Origin: Volvox africanus
Lineage: Eukaryota; Chlorophyta; Chlorophyceae; Chlamydomonadales; Volvocaceae
Direction of reading: 5' to 3'
DNA: 64,000 nucleotides
NCBI GenBank assembly: GCA_030268105.1
Contig: BSDZ01000117.1
Span: 310,001 to 374,000, forward strand
The notes beneath the pieces were generated by a model that saw nothing but the letters and a program-made list of their open reading frames with translations, did not search any database and was not told where the DNA came from. Position 1 is the first letter of the stretch. Each line of letters starts with the position of its first letter. Shown here in pieces: positions 32,142 to 44,346 of this stretch. The translations under genes and the position numbers were made by a program.

Positions 32142-33443
32142 ACGTTGTATAATCAGTATCTACCAACTACAGGGGAAAGTGAACAGGCTAATATTAGTGT
32201 CCACGATGAGGGACCGGAGGCCGCACCGAACGTTGATAACTTACATATTCCCCAAGCAAATGCCCCCCAGTCGAACTACCCTTACCCAGCTCAGGATCCT
32301 CCTGAGACACCAGATTCTGTGAGGCCCACCGAGGCAGAGCAGAACCCAGTGATGGTATCGCTGCAGCAACTTATGGATGAAGGCGGGGTTCCCGGTTTCG
32401 TCGTCCCAACACCTCGACTCCATATTCATCACGACACCGAACCCAAGGTTATCGCAAGCGCCACCCGCTCCTATGTCCGTGATGCTAAGAGGTATCTGAA
32501 GTTGGTAAGGGGAGGTGATCGCGACGAAGTGAAGTGTCTATTCATTGGAGCCACACTAAGCGGCGTCACAAGGGAATGGTATGATCATTGGACCACTGTG
32601 CAGGAGCACTTTACATTCGAAGAGCTAATTAATGCGCTTCTCACTCATTTCTCTCCCGGAAATCAGTCGCAAGTGGCTGCCATGTATCGAGAATTACACG
32701 CAGGCACTTATCGAATGCGACCTAACGAGTCCGTGGAGGACTACCGGTTGCGTTTTGAGGGACTGACAGCACCCATGATTGGCTTTTCAGAAGGAGACTA
32801 CATTTATTGGTTTCAACGCGGTCTCTCGCTTCAGTTAGCCCGAGCGAGTACTACGGACCTGACACTGGAAGGGACAAGGTTGTACACGCGATGGGTTCAG
32901 ATCGTTCGTGACGTCGAAGCTCGCCTTAGAACGGGACAAGAACGCCCGACATCTTTAGCACCGCTATCAGTTGACACGACGCAAGATATCACTAACGAGA
33001 CTGATCCAGCACCTGAGACTACTGGTATTCCCCTACCGCCGGCTCCTATGCGCCATGGTGGCATCCCTCTGATCAATCACGTTCATACTCTTAGTACCCA
33101 AGAATTAATTCCAAGGCATTCTCAGATGACTTGGAGTATACGGAAGAGGAAGGATGTGCTACAAAATACCGCCGAGTCACGCGGAGCTGCATCAGAATTG
33201 AAGCGGTCAAGAACACAAAATCGATGGCTTACCAAGTGGGGATGTACGCAAACGGAGTTTGCGCAGCGACGACAATTGGGAGTTTGCCTTCGGTGCGCAT
33301 CAAATCATCCTACAAGGAACTGTCCGCTTTTACCCCCGTTAGCCGTAGGACTACGTTCGACGGACGAAGCACCTGACACGACTTCCTTTGATATTGTCGG
33401 AGCACCCAGTTCGTACGTACTGAGTTGGGTTAATCTTGATTGA
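32142..33443 (+). CDS. gag: Gag of T9 (group C)
   Basis: About 433 open codons, the most complete gag of the window. Order: acidic/Pro-rich N-terminus (YNQYLPTTGESEQANIS), capsid core with RSYVRDAKRYLKLVRGG, WYDHWTT, YRMRPNESVEDYRLRFE and YWFQRGLS, a linker, and a zinc knuckle CLRCASNHPTRNC with spacing CX2CX3HX4C. In T14 and T15 gag starts ATG-TCN; here the corresponding ATG has become ACG at 32142-32144, so translation would need another start, for example the TTG next to it. The end differs from groups A and A2: there is no TAG-GAA continuation into pol. Confidence 0.85.
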   Translation, partial: TLYNQYLPTTGESEQANISVHDEGPEAAPNVDNLHIPQANAPQSNYPYPAQDPPETPDSVRPTEAEQNPVMVSLQQLMDEGGVPGFVVPTPRLHIHHDTEPKVIASATRSYVRDAKRYLKLVRGGDRDEVKCLFIGATLSGVTREWYDHWTTVQEHFTFEELINALLTHFSPGNQSQVAAMYRELHAGTYRMRPNESVEDYRLRFEGLTAPMIGFSEGDYIYWFQRGLSLQLARASTTDLTLEGTRLYTRWVQIVRDVEARLRTGQERPTSLAPLSVDTTQDITNETDPAPETTGIPLPPAPMRHGGIPLINHVHTLSTQELIPRHSQMTWSIRKRKDVLQNTAESRGAASELKRSRTQNRWLTKWGCTQTEFAQRRQLGVCLRCASNHPTRNCPLLPPLAVGLRSTDEAPDTTSFDIVGAPSSYVLSWVNLD

Positions 33444-34311
33444 ATCTAGCAATGTTGGTATGAGGAGACTCTTCGCTACCTTTGGCTAGATAACTCGATG
33501 ATTAGTAATTATGTGTCTCTAACGAATCCTTTTCTGCTGAGCATCATGGATCGTAGGGATGATGCGGAGGTACACCACGTTTGACTCCTTTGGATGGCAA
33601 CAAGTCGATTTTGTTCACCGGAATTTCGGAACAACTATGTGCCACAGGTGTCACTGACAACCTTATCTCAAAGAAGTGATAAGCATGATGGGGTTGACCC
33701 CATAATCGTCTAATCGTTCAGGTTACCCTCGTTGATGAGGGTAAGCATCCCATCGTGGGCAGAATCACCCTTAGTCGATGTGAGACCCTTTGTGTGTTAG
33801 GGCCGAATGAGTGCAACAAGGTCTCTGGGAGACAGCACTACATGCACATTGGGCGCCGCGACATAACAACAGTACTGTGCACGCATCGATATGGAGTCCA
33901 GCACAATTGGCCATTGTGCAAAAGGGAACCTATTGCCTAAGGTACCTCGTCTGTCGTACTAAGATGTCACACCAGAGGAGGGCGGAACTGTGTGGAGCCT
34001 GCGGTTAATTTCGTTTAGCGGCGTTCACCCGCCGAAATAAAGAACCCAAGCTTGAAGGGTGTAAGACAAGCTTATCAAATGATAAGGAAAAACATCCATG
34101 AATTGCTTGTGAGGCCTTGGGTGCAATCGATTGCTACCACCGCGCAGTCTCTTGTGAAAGATTCTGAGGTCGCAGCCCCCTTCTATTGCCAAATTATACT
34201 GATGCATTTGTCATCCCGGGGCTCCCACCTATGTTACCTGCTGACTATACGATCCCTCTTGTGCTCGAGCACAACCCGTTTCACAACCTATGTACAGGTT
34301 AAGCTGCCAAA
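33444..34311 (+). pseudogene. pol: T9 protease region, degenerate
   Basis: Similarity to T11 protease is visible in fragments. The active-site stretch reads as ATGVTDNLISKK (about 33640-33676) where T11 has DTGASDDFISAK, so the catalytic Asp is Ala. An in-frame TAA at 33703-33705 follows, then a 2-bp deletion. T14 shares the Ala, a stop at the same codon and the deletion. The spacer towards RT (33960-34311) has further stops. Confidence 0.75.
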
Positions 34312-36332
34312 GTGGAGCGGATGAAGCGGCAAATGGGGGATCTGCTCGCAAAGGGTATGATTCGGCCCAGCACATCGCCATATTCTGCGCCAATATTGTT
34401 TGTCGGTAAGAAGGATGGGACGTTGTGTATGTGCATTAATTATCGGGGCTTGAATGCGACCACGATTAAAAATCGCTACCCTTTGCCGCGCGTCAATGAC
34501 CTGCTCGATAAGTTGAGGGGCTCAGCTTATTTTTCCTCGATTGACCTTCAACAGGGGTATAATCAGATACGCATCGCTGCTTCTGATATTCCGAAAACTG
34601 CTTTTCGGACCCCCTTTGGTCACTTCGAGTACACGGTCTTGTCGTGTGGACATACTAATGCGCCCGCCACATTCCAAGCAGTGATGGATTGCATGTTCAG
34701 ACCGTATATCGACAGGTTCGTCGTTTGCTATTTGGATGATATTTTAATATATTCCAAGACGCACGAGGAGCACCTGAAGCATCTCGAGCTCGTGCTTGAG
34801 GTGATGAAGCGGGAGCAATTGTTTGCTAAACGCGCCAAGAGTTTTTGGGCGCAGCCTCAAGTGGAGTATTTGGGCCACATCGTGTCGGCCACTGGAATAA
34901 GGATGGACCCACGGAAGGTAGCTGTGGTTCACGAGTGGCCCGCGCCTCAGAACCTCATTGAACTACGCCAGTTCTTAGGTTTGACCAACTACTTCCGTAA
35001 GTTTATTAAGAAATACTCCATTATTGCGGCCCCGCTTACAAATCTGATAAAGAAAGGAGGTTTCGCTTCTCTCGAGGCCTGGACACCCGCATGTCAGCGG
35101 GCATTCAAAGAGCTCAAGCGAATCGTCGCCGACGACGTTATCCTCTCTTTCCCTGATTACTCGTTGCCATTTCGTGTTGAAGTTGTATCGGATGCTTCCT
35201 TGCATGGAAGCGGCGCTGTATTGTTGCAGGAAGGGCGACCGATCGCCTTCACGAGTAGGAAATTCTCGGGTGCGGAGACCCGATATACAACCGGAGAGCA
35301 GGAGCTGTTGGCAGTTCTACATGCTTTGAAGGAATGGCGTTGTTACCTCGAAGGCCGCCCTTTTACACTGAAGACAGATCACAAACCGCTGACATTCTTA
35401 CAGAGTGTCCCCACGCTCAACCGACGACAAGCCCTGTGGATGGAGTACCTATCTCGTTTCGACTGTACATGGGAATATATCGCTGGCAGAATTAATATTG
35501 CTGACGCCCTCAGTCGACATCCATCATTACACGCTGCGATTTTGGCAGCGCTGGTTACTCGTTCGCGCAGTCAGGAGGTGCCGATAGCATTGGACCTTGC
35601 GCAGCGACTCAAGATGGCGTATGAAGTGGATCCATGATTTGCTTCACCAAGTAATGTGGAACATTTGCACAAGCGCAACGATTTGTGGCTACGGATGGAT
35701 GGCTCGACCACACAAATCATCGTGCCCAACGATGACGCATTGCGCTACAATATTCTTGCTAGGTTTCACGAGGACCCGTTAGCAGGACATCCTGGCAGCA
35801 CGTGTTTGGCAGAGCTAGTGCGATGCTCGTTTTGGTGGCCGCGCATGGTGAAGGATGCGGAAAACTTCGTGCAAAGGTGCAGTTTATGTCAGCGCAATAA
35901 AGCACTATCCGGTAAGGGCCAGGGTTTATTACAACCTTTACCTATACCAGATGCCCCTTGGGAAAGTGTTTCTATGGACTTCGTAGTCGCGCTGCCCAAA
36001 ACTGAGGGGGGATACGACTCGGTGTTCGTTATGGTTTTGGGAAGCGCTCTGTCAACTTGTCGGCATGCGCGTTCATTTAAGCACAGCATATCATCCACAA
36101 TCTGATGGGCAAACCGAACGAACGCACAAATCGCACGTTGGGCGATATGCTACGAAATTTTGTGGGACGCACACCCTCCGTCTGGGATACGTTTCTGACT
36201 TCGGCAGAATTTGCGCTTAACAATGCTGTTAACCGCTCGACAGGTCAAAGCCCCTTCTTTCTGAATTATGGATTCCATCCAACGCTACCCGTGTGGCGAG
36301 AGTTGGAGATAAATCTCCCGGCGGCTAAAACC
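34312..36332 (+). pseudogene. pol: T9 RT-RNase H-integrase (left part)
   Basis: A 441-codon ORF (34312-35637) carries RT with YLDD near 34728 and RNase H (SDASLHGSG), ending at TGA where DPWF lost its Trp. The integrase zinc finger follows (FHEDPLAGHPGS, CSLCQRNK) and the first catalytic Asp (SMDF). A deletion at about 36034 then removes the stretch with the second Asp (SDRG), and four extra bases near 36116 shift the frame. The integrase C-terminal part stops at the T10 insertion. Confidence 0.87.
36328..36332 (+). repeat. Target duplication AAACC of T10 (left)
   Basis: AAACC directly before the T10 3' LTR; the partner is 52060-52064, directly after the T10 5' LTR. The two T9 integrase halves join without loss across it (AAAACC/TTTGCC). 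Confidence 0.9.
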
Positions 36333-37581
36333 TGTTGTATCCTTCCTTCTTCAATCATGCACTGAATCTGCACGTCTGAGTATTAGCTACACGTGCATGG
36401 TGCTTACGAACAGCAAGACACTTCAGTGCAAGCAACGTGACAACGGAAGACTCATAAATAAGGAAAGATTCAACTTACAATGATCTTCAGTTGCAAATTA
36501 GGAGTCTGCCGTCAGATCCCGCGGGCAGCATTCATCATCCGGCTGGGAATGCTATGCTGGAATAGCTCAGGCCGATAATAAATGAGTAAAACGTATATAT
36601 CAGAATCAGACTGAGTTAAGTACACGAATACTTGACCCAAAATAGCGTCAAGCCGACTTCGGTCTCTAGGCGGCCGTCCTCGCACCTATCACGTTACGAT
36701 ACTGAGGTGCAGTACAGGTCTCACTGGATTCCGATCTCAAGTGTGAGTACCTTTGTAGCACTGTTCTAAATACCGCGTAATCCGTGATATTAATGAATGC
36801 AATGCATGCAATATGCGAAGGTCCGAATATTGATATTCAGTTGCCGACCCAACCATTGTGATCGTCGCATTCTTGCATACGCGTATGGTTTATGACACAG
36901 ATGAGGTAATAATATTCAAAGCATTATTACGTGGAATATTATGCCAACGGATAGATCGTGCATTAATTCTCAGCCTCGAGTCAAACATATTGACCAGCCT
37001 CGAGTCAAACATATGTCGATGGACGGTGACGACCCCAATTAAAGTGACCTGCGAGCTGACCAGTAGCGGAGTTGACGCCTTAGTTGATTCGGCAGATTCC
37101 GCTGGATGCTGGTGGTGGGTGCTGAACCTGGGAAAACCACTGATTTCGGAGAAGTCGGCATGGGAGACTGGATGAGGGTGCCCCGAAACACCGGGGAAGT
37201 TAGGGACTGCCAGGTTAGTGGCCACGGGTGATGTACCCCCCTATCCTACACACATATTGACCGACAGCGCGATGTCGTAGATGATAATGCGACATGCCTG
37301 ATTAGCTAGATATAATCGAATATATCATGCTAATATGATTATATCATGCTTCGTAATGCTGATCATGATATAATATGCCAATGGATAGATCGCACGTGAA
37401 TTACCAGCCTTGAGTCAAACATGTTGACCGACAGCGTGATGTCGTAGATGATAATGCGACATGCCTGATTAGCTAGATATACTCGAATATATCATGCTAA
37501 TGTGATTATATCATGCTTTGTAATGTTCGAATGGATTGTGGTCTACATCAGTGTAAACTGCGATCGAACCCGCGTACAACA
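36333..37581 (-). repeat. LTR-A, 3' LTR of T10 with insert and duplications
   Basis: Runs from TGTTGTATCC (36333) to TACAACA (37575-37581). It is longer than usual because of a 24-bp direct duplication at 36971-37014, an unrelated insert at 37015-37251, and a second, slightly diverged copy of an LTR segment at about 37366-37510. Otherwise it matches the T10 5' LTR closely. Confidence 0.83.
37015..37251. mobile_element. Unclassified 237-bp insert in T10 3' LTR
   Basis: Non-LTR-A sequence flanked by ACATAT on both sides (37009-37014 and 37252-37257). One base inside each edge the sequence can be read as TG...CA, so it may be a small solo LTR; alternatively it is a non-autonomous element of another kind. 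No ORF or clear terminal repeats. Confidence 0.5.
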
Positions 37582-37649
37582 ACTATCCCCCCTCCCGTAT
37601 GCAGCGTCCTCGCTGCATCGGACAGCATCGACTGCAGAGATCATTGGGT

Positions 37650-40600
37650 CTGCGTGGCATGTAGGCGAGCTTCCTCCAATAGGGGCTTCATTTCCGGCAA
37701 GAAGTGACGCATCGGCTCCCACGAATTATGCTCGCTAGAATAACCAGTTCACTTGACCAGATATTCGTGCACTTTCCTCTTTCGTCGTTGTGGATCTATA
37801 CGACAAACACGATAATCCAATATTCGCTCCACATCATACACTTTTTGCTTGCCTGCGATCCAGGTCTCGGGACCGGGGTCCATTACTGCAGGGGCATGGG
37901 TGTCGTTTGTAACGGCGTCGTGCCGTGATAAGGGCGGATGAGAGAAATATGAAATGTGGGATGGATATTCATGTCAGAGGGTAGGGATAGCTCCACAGCT
38001 ACATTCCCTACCATGCGAGTAACGGGATATGGACCAACCCAGCGAGGTAGCAATTTACAGGAATCATCGGCAAGCGAACGCAAGTTCTTAGTGCTCAATA
38101 ATATCATTTGTCCCACCGAAAATGTTACATCTCATTTGGATTTATTGTAATAGTCCGTCGTCCATTGTTGTGCCGCGTCCAAGCATGCCTTCACGTCTGT
38201 CATGCAGGATAGAAACGACTTGGCAAAGGTTTTAGCTGCCAGGATATTTATCTCCAACTCTCACCACACGGGTAGCGCAGGATGGAATCCATAATTCAGA
38301 AAGAAAGGGCTTTGACCTGTAGAGCGGTTAACAGCGTTGTTAAGGGCGAATTCTGCCGAAGTCAGAAATGTATCCCAAACAGAGGGTGTGTGTCCCGCGA
38401 AATTCCTTAACATATCGCCCAACATGCGATTTGTGCGTTCGGTTTGCCCATCAGATTGTGGATGATATGCTGTGCTCAAATGAACACGCATACCGACGAG
38501 TTGACATAGCGCTTCCCAAAACCTAGACGTGAATTGACTGCCGCGATCGGATATCACATTGTTAGGAACGCCATGCAATCGTACCACATTATAAAAAAAT
38601 AATCGTGCTGTTTGCTCAGCGGTGCAAGACGAGGTGCAGGGGGCTAAGTGAACCATTTTGGTCAAGCGATCGACCATAACGAACACCGAGTCATATCCCC
38701 CCTCAGTTTTGGGCAGCGCGACTACGAAGTCCATAGAAACACTTTCCCAAGGGGCATCTGGTATAGGTAAAGGTTGTAATAAACCCTGGCCCTTACCGGA
38801 TAGTGCTTTATTGCACAGACATAAACTGCACCTTTACACGAAGTTTTCCGCATCCTTCACCATGTGCGGCCACCAGAACGAGCGTCGTACGAGCTCTGCC
38901 AGACGTGTACTTCCAGGATGTCCTGCTAACGGGTCCTCGTGGAACCAAGCAAGAATATCGTAGCGTAAAGCGTCGTCGTTCGGCACGACAATTTGTGTGG
39001 TCGAGCCATCCCTCCGTAGCCACAAATCGTTGCACTTGTGCAAATGTTCCACATTACTTGGCGAAGCAAACCATGGATCCGCTTCATACGCCATCTTGAG
39101 TCGCTGCACAAGGTCCAATGCTATCGGCACCTCCTGACTGCGTGAACGAGTAACCGGTGCTGCCAGAATCGCAGCATGCAATGATGGATGTCGACTGAGG
39201 GCGTCAGCAATATTAATTCTGCCGGCGATATACTCCCACGTATAGTCGAAACGAGATAGATACTCCATCCACCGGGCTTGTTGTCAGTTAAGTGTGGGGA
39301 CACTCTGCAAGAATGTCAGCGGTTTGTGATTGGTCTTCAGCGTTAAAGAACTGCCTTCGAGATAACAGCGCCATTCCTTCAAAGCATGTAGAACTGCCAA
39401 CAGCTCCTGCTCTCCGGTTGTATATCGGGTCTCTGCACCCGAGAACTTCTTACTCGTGAAGGTGATCGGTCACCCTTCCTGCAACAATACAGTGCCACTT
39501 CCATGCAAGGAAGCATCCGATACAACTTCAACACGGAATGGCAACGAGTAATCAGGGAAAGAGAGGGTAACGTCGTCGGCAACGATTCACTTGAGCTCTT
39601 TGAATGCCCGCTGACACGCGGGTGTCCAGGCTTCGAGAGAAACGAATCCTCCTTTCCTCGTCACATTCGTAAGCGGGGCCGCAATAATGGAGTATTTATT
39701 GATAAACTTATGAAAGTAGTTGGTCAAACCCAAGAACTGGCGTAGTTCAATGAGGTTCTGCGGCGCGGGCCATTCGCGAACCACAGCTACCTTCCGTGGG
39801 TCCATCCTTATTCCAGTGGCCGACACGATGTGGCCCAAATACTCCACCTGAGGCTGCGCCCAAAAAGCACTTGGCGCGTTTAGCAAGCAATTGCTCCCGC
39901 TTCATCACCTCAAGCACCAGCTCGAGATGCTTCAGGTGCTCCTCGCGCGTCTTGGGATGTATTAAGATATCATCCAAATAACAAACGACGAACCTGTTGA
40001 TATACGGTCTGAACATGTGATCCATCACTGCTTGAAATGTGGCGGGCGCATTAGTAAGTCCAAACGACAAGACCGTGTACTCGAAGTGACCAAAGGGGGT
40101 CCGGAAAGCGGTTTTCGGAACATCAGAGGCAGCAATGCGTATCTGATTATACCCTTGTTGAAGGTCCATCGAGGAAAAATAAGCTGAGCCTTTTAGCTTA
40201 TCGAACAGGTCATTGACGCGCGGCAAAGGGTAGCGATTTTTAATCGTGGTCGCATTCAAGCCCCGATAATCAATGCACATCCGCAACGTCCCATCCTTCT
40301 TACCGACAAACAATATCGGTGCGGAGTGTGGCGGTGTGCTGGGCCGAATCATACCCTTTGCAAGCAGATCCCTCACTTGCCGCTTCATCCGCTCAACTTT
40401 GGCAGCTTAACCTGTACATAGGTTGTGAAACGGGTTGTGCTCGAGCACACAAGGGATCGTATAGTCAGCAGGTTGCATAGGTGGGAGCCCTGGGATGTCG
40501 CCAAAGACATCAGCATATTTATGCAGGAGGGCTTCGACCTCAAGATCCTTCACGGTGGACTGTGCGGTGGTAGCATTCGATTGCACCCGTGGCCTCACAA

Positions 40601-41584
40601 GCAACACATGGGCGCCTTTCCGTATCATCAAATCGGTTTCTTTGTGCCCAATTAGCTTGGGTTCTTGATTTCCGCTGACGATCGCCGCCAAAGCGAAATT
40701 AACCTTAGGCTCCGCAACAGTTCCGCCCTCCTCTGGTGTGACATCTTGGTACGACAGACAAGGTACCTTAGGCGATAGGTTCCCTTTTGCACAACGGCCA
40801 ATTGTGCTGGACTCCATATCGATGCGCACGCGGTACTGTCGTTATGTCGCGGCACCCAATGTCCATGTAGTGCTGTCTCCAAGAGACCTTGTTGCACTCA
40901 TTGGGCCCTAACACACAGAGGGTCCTTCGACGACTAAGGGTGATCCTGCCCACGATGGGATGCTTACCCTCATCAACGAGGGTAACCTGTCACAATCAGA
41001 CGACTGTGGGGTCGACCCCAACACATTCACCTCCTTTGCTGAGATGAAGTCGTCACTGGCATTAGTATCCTCAAGTGCCTTCATCATTCGACCAGCGAGG
41101 CCGACTTCAATAACGGAAACACAATAACCTGTCAGAGTCGACTCCACAGATAACAAAAGTGATACCAGGGTGGGCTCAAAATTAACAAAACCCGCTACAG
41201 GAGCTTCATACCAGACATCAAAGGCATAGGACAACTCCGGCAACAGAACTGCGGATCCCGCCACGTTCACATCATCAATCAATACAATGTCTGACTTGAA
41301 TCAGCGGACACGTTGCATACTGTTTAACAAAGTGGTAGCCCTACGCTGGCTGTGAAATGGTAGCAACAAACATGCAGGAGTGTCCGGACATTGTGTCCGG
41401 ACATCTCATGTACCTGACCAACTGTTCGAACGACTCACTTTGAGATGAGGGGATGAACAAAACGACATGTTCTCAAGAACTAAAAGCAACGATGCTTCAC
41501 AGTTGGACATACGAATGACCACTGACCATGCATTTGTTCAGCTGTCCTGGATGGAGTCAACTCCGCATCAATACAGGCATCCCC
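37650..41584 (-). pseudogene. pol: T10 pol, broken
   Basis: Right to left: pol N-terminus degraded, protease (41282-40908) with degenerate active site and a one-base deletion shared with T4, PR-RT spacer (40829-40407), RT (40388-39747 with YLDD, then a frameshift from an added base in a T run near 39866), RNase H remnants, integrase zinc finger (39268-38834), integrase core (38734-38261) with SDRGSQF and TERTN intact and ending at a TGA that replaces CGA, GPY/F module (38116-37883) and a chromodomain region (37880-37650) with a TGA for Trp and frame loss. Confidence 0.82.
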
Positions 41585-42801
41585 CTACTTTGACCGTGGG
41601 GCCAAAGGCGGCAACAATGGCAATCCCTCATGAGATGACCCACCACACATCTCCAACAGAGAGTGATCTCCTTCCAACGCACAAGCTTGGATTGCATACA
41701 CTCCCATTTTGTCAGTCATGAGTCCTGCTGTAGCAGTCCCCTTCAGTATGCTACTAGATTTGTGCGGAAGCGTAGCTTTTGTAGATTTAGAGATAGCTCG
41801 CAAGTAAGTTAGTGTCGCGAAATTGTACATCTATTGGGAATAATTGGTGACAGTGGAGTCTTGAACTCCGAACAATTAGTAGCGTAATACTAAAATGTCA
41901 GGCCTTAGCTCTTCACCAGGGTGACTTTAATATTGGCTCACCTAGCCAAGATGTACGGCAATCTTCTTTGCCAATCGCGAAGTTTACTCGTAGTTAGTTT
42001 TCGGTTAGGCATCATGCTTATTGCATGATTGTCTACTGCTTTATCTGGGCCTATTTCTCTAAGGTAAATGTAGTTTCCTACACCTGCACTTGCATGGCAG
42101 TCACATGAGGCACAAATCTTAAAGCATTTTCTCTAGCTAAAATACGCATCTCAGCTCTTAGGACGAATGGCATCACAAGAGCCTCAAAACGTGATTGGTA
42201 GGCAGTTACAGTTTCATTCAGAAACATGAAAAAGGAGCCGAAGGCTAATATACAGCGTGCCTCAATATCACGTGACTTGTGGGGTAAAGTGTGCAAGTAG
42301 GGCGACAATCAACTCATCAAACATGATGTTTTCCCGTGCAGTGATCCATTGATCATACCATGTCTTTGCTATACCCTCAAGGGTATTCCCAACAAAGAGA
42401 CACCTCACCTCATCGTGTTCACCGCCACGGACCAACTGCAGGTGCCTCCAAATATCACGTAGATAGGAACGAGTTGCATTCACAATGTCACATTCAACAT
42501 TCATATCATGCAAGATAAACAATTTCGGTGCCGGGATAGTAAACCACTTCACCTCATTACCATCAGCGCGGTCTTGTATTTGAGGCGACAGCAAATCCCG
42601 TTGATCAGCAGTTCCATCTGTAACCGTCATGACTGCCGAGCGTGGCGTAGTAAGATGGATAAGGGCCTGAAACACAAGAGGATCTTGGGCAGTAATTGTG
42701 TCAATAGTCTCAGGATCCCTATCAAACATTCTAGGAACGGTACCTGGCTCAGGTTGACATGCCAAGCCTACAAACGACAGGTCGTCACGTCCCGCCATCA
42801 T
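41585..42801 (-). pseudogene. gag: T10 gag interrupted by solo LTR-E
   Basis: ATG at 42801. Same structure as T8 gag: 177 codons ending after HFTPQVT, shifted continuation (42308-42088), LTR-E insertion, degenerate zinc-knuckle region and TAG at 41585-41587. Because T4 shares the main frameshift, this lesion is older than the T10 insertion. Confidence 0.8.
41729..42082. repeat. Solo LTR-E in T10 gag
   Basis: 354 bp, flanked by CCTGC at 41724-41728 and 42083-42087; the same insertion as in T8. T4 carries the empty site. Confidence 0.85.
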
Positions 42802-42886
42802 GGAACACTGACCAATATATTCAAATTGCGTGACAATAAATGATGCATATAATTCTAAAGCAAGTGTGCAAGCAATTCACACGAAT

Positions 42887-43224
42887 CTAGCACAAGAGTA
42901 CAAGCAAATCGGTCAGCACACCGATGATACTCTTGCAGACTTCGAGTAGATATGGCAGATACGTATTCAGTTGGTTCCTGTAGTCCGCGCGATCAAAGCC
43001 TCCAGCTGATTAGAACGCAAGTTGTAACCAGAAGCTATCGCAAACGGTGCCAGACCACTAGTTTCACCTGCAACTCAGAGCGAAGGCTCACACCACAATT
43101 GCAGTAAACTACAAAGGTATAAAAGCAATCACAATTTGGGAGCAACAGTATCTAATACAGCGTGGACAAGTTCTTCGGCGATAATGTCTAGTGGGCTACG
43201 TCGCCCAATGTCGACAGTCGTCCT
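42887..43224 (-). pseudogene. Leader small ORF of T10
   Basis: Counterpart of 45469-45831 on the minus strand; start reads AGG at 43222-43224, with the same one-base loss as T4. The conserved words SPLD.IAEEL..TVLD and QLEALI..TT are present on the two sides of the intron-like gap. Confidence 0.55.
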
Positions 43225-43955
43225 AGAAAGAACTTACTTCCGATCAAGCATCATAAGGCAGTCAGGCAACGAACCTGTCTCGATACCAAATTTGTTGTAT
43301 CCTTCCTTCTTCAATCATGCACTGAATCTGCACGTCTGAGTATTAGCTACACGTGCATGGTGCTTACGAACAGCAAGACACTTCAGTGCAAGCAACGTGA
43401 CAACGGAAGACTCATAAATAAGGAAAGATTCAACTTACAATGATCTTCAGTTGCAAATTAGGAGTCTGCCGTCAGACCCCGCGGGCAGCATTCATCATCC
43501 GGCTGGGAATGCTATGCTGGAATAGCTCAGGCCGATAATAAATGAGTAAAACGTATATATCAGAATCAGACTGAGTTAAGTACGTGAGTACTTGACCCAA
43601 AATAGCGTCAAGCCGACTTCGGTCTCTAGGCGGCCGTCCTCGCACCTATCACGTCGCGATACCGATGCACAGTACAGGTCTCACTGGATTCCGATCTCAA
43701 GTGTGAGTACCTTTGTAGCACTGTTCTAAATACCGCGTAATCCGTGATATTAATGAATGCAATGCATGCAATATGCGAAGGTCCGAATATCGATATTCGG
43801 TTGCCGACCCAACCATTGCGATCGTCACATTCTTGCATACGCGTATGGTTTATGACACAGATGAGGTAATAATATTCAAAGCATTATTACGCGGAATATT
43901 ATACCAACGGATAGATTGCGCATTAATTATCAGCATCGAGTCAAACATATTGACC

Positions 43956-44346
43956 TCCCCCCCTCCGCCTCTTGTTGGGTTCTTCCGGCTTGGCTGTGTA
44001 AGGGTGTGCTTTCCTGCTGGTGTTTCTCCTCTGAGGGGATCTGTGTGTGTCTGTCAGGCTCTTGCCAGGTCAGTTTCGGGTTAGAGGAGAGGTTTCCCCG
44101 TCCCTTGAGCAGCTAGGTGTCCCCCGTTTTCTGTTGGGCCTTTCTGTGGTTTCTTGGTGGCCCTGAGTGCTCTGTGAGTGGCCAGGCAAAAGCCTGTGAG
44201 GGCTCGCTGGCCCTAGTGAGAGGGGGAGCACGTGGCAGGACAGACAGACAAAGCCACGTGTTCCTCCCCTGCGCTGTGGCTCAGTCGGGTCAGGACCCCC
44301 GGTGCTCATCTTTGAAAGGTGAGTCGCCTACAGTGTAACACCCAAA
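43956..44346. mobile_element. Unclassified 391-bp GC-rich insert in T10 5' LTR
   Basis: Sequence unlike anything else in the window, visibly richer in G and C, starting with a run of seven C after one T and ending ACACCCAAA. It is flanked by the 9-bp direct repeat ATATTGACC (43947-43955, 44347-44355). No terminal inverted repeats, no convincing ORF. Nine bases would fit Mutator-like elements, but the missing inverted ends speak against a standard one; a short retroposed sequence is also possible. Confidence 0.55.

Larger units (their letters stand above)
30917..36332 (+). mobile_element. T9: group C element, left half (continues at 52060)
   Basis: Plus-strand element inserted in T6' gag: LTR, leader, gag, degenerate protease, RT, RNase H and integrase up to 36332. 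T10 interrupts it after AAACC (36328-36332); it resumes with AAACC at 52060 and runs to 52640. The 3' LTR is lost. Confidence 0.9.
22850..43096. repeat. Tandem segmental duplication, copy 2
   Basis: The fuller copy of the unit, containing T5', T6', the left half of T9 and T10 up to its leader. Relative to copy 1 it lacks one LTR spacing (about 975 bp) and 79 bp within the T6' LTR, and it keeps 82 bp that copy 1 lost near 16470. Confidence 0.85.

Noticed and set aside
9242..43096. Tandem duplication as a simple assembly repeat
   Set aside because: The copies differ by substitutions, a 7.6-kb deletion, an LTR recombination and small indels; only a mis-join of two nuclear haplotypes cannot be excluded.
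43773..44338. ORFs of 66-103 codons over the GC-rich insert in the T10 5' LTR
   Set aside because: They overlap each other on both strands, start in LTR sequence and show no domain or conserved words; GC-rich DNA gives such frames by chance.
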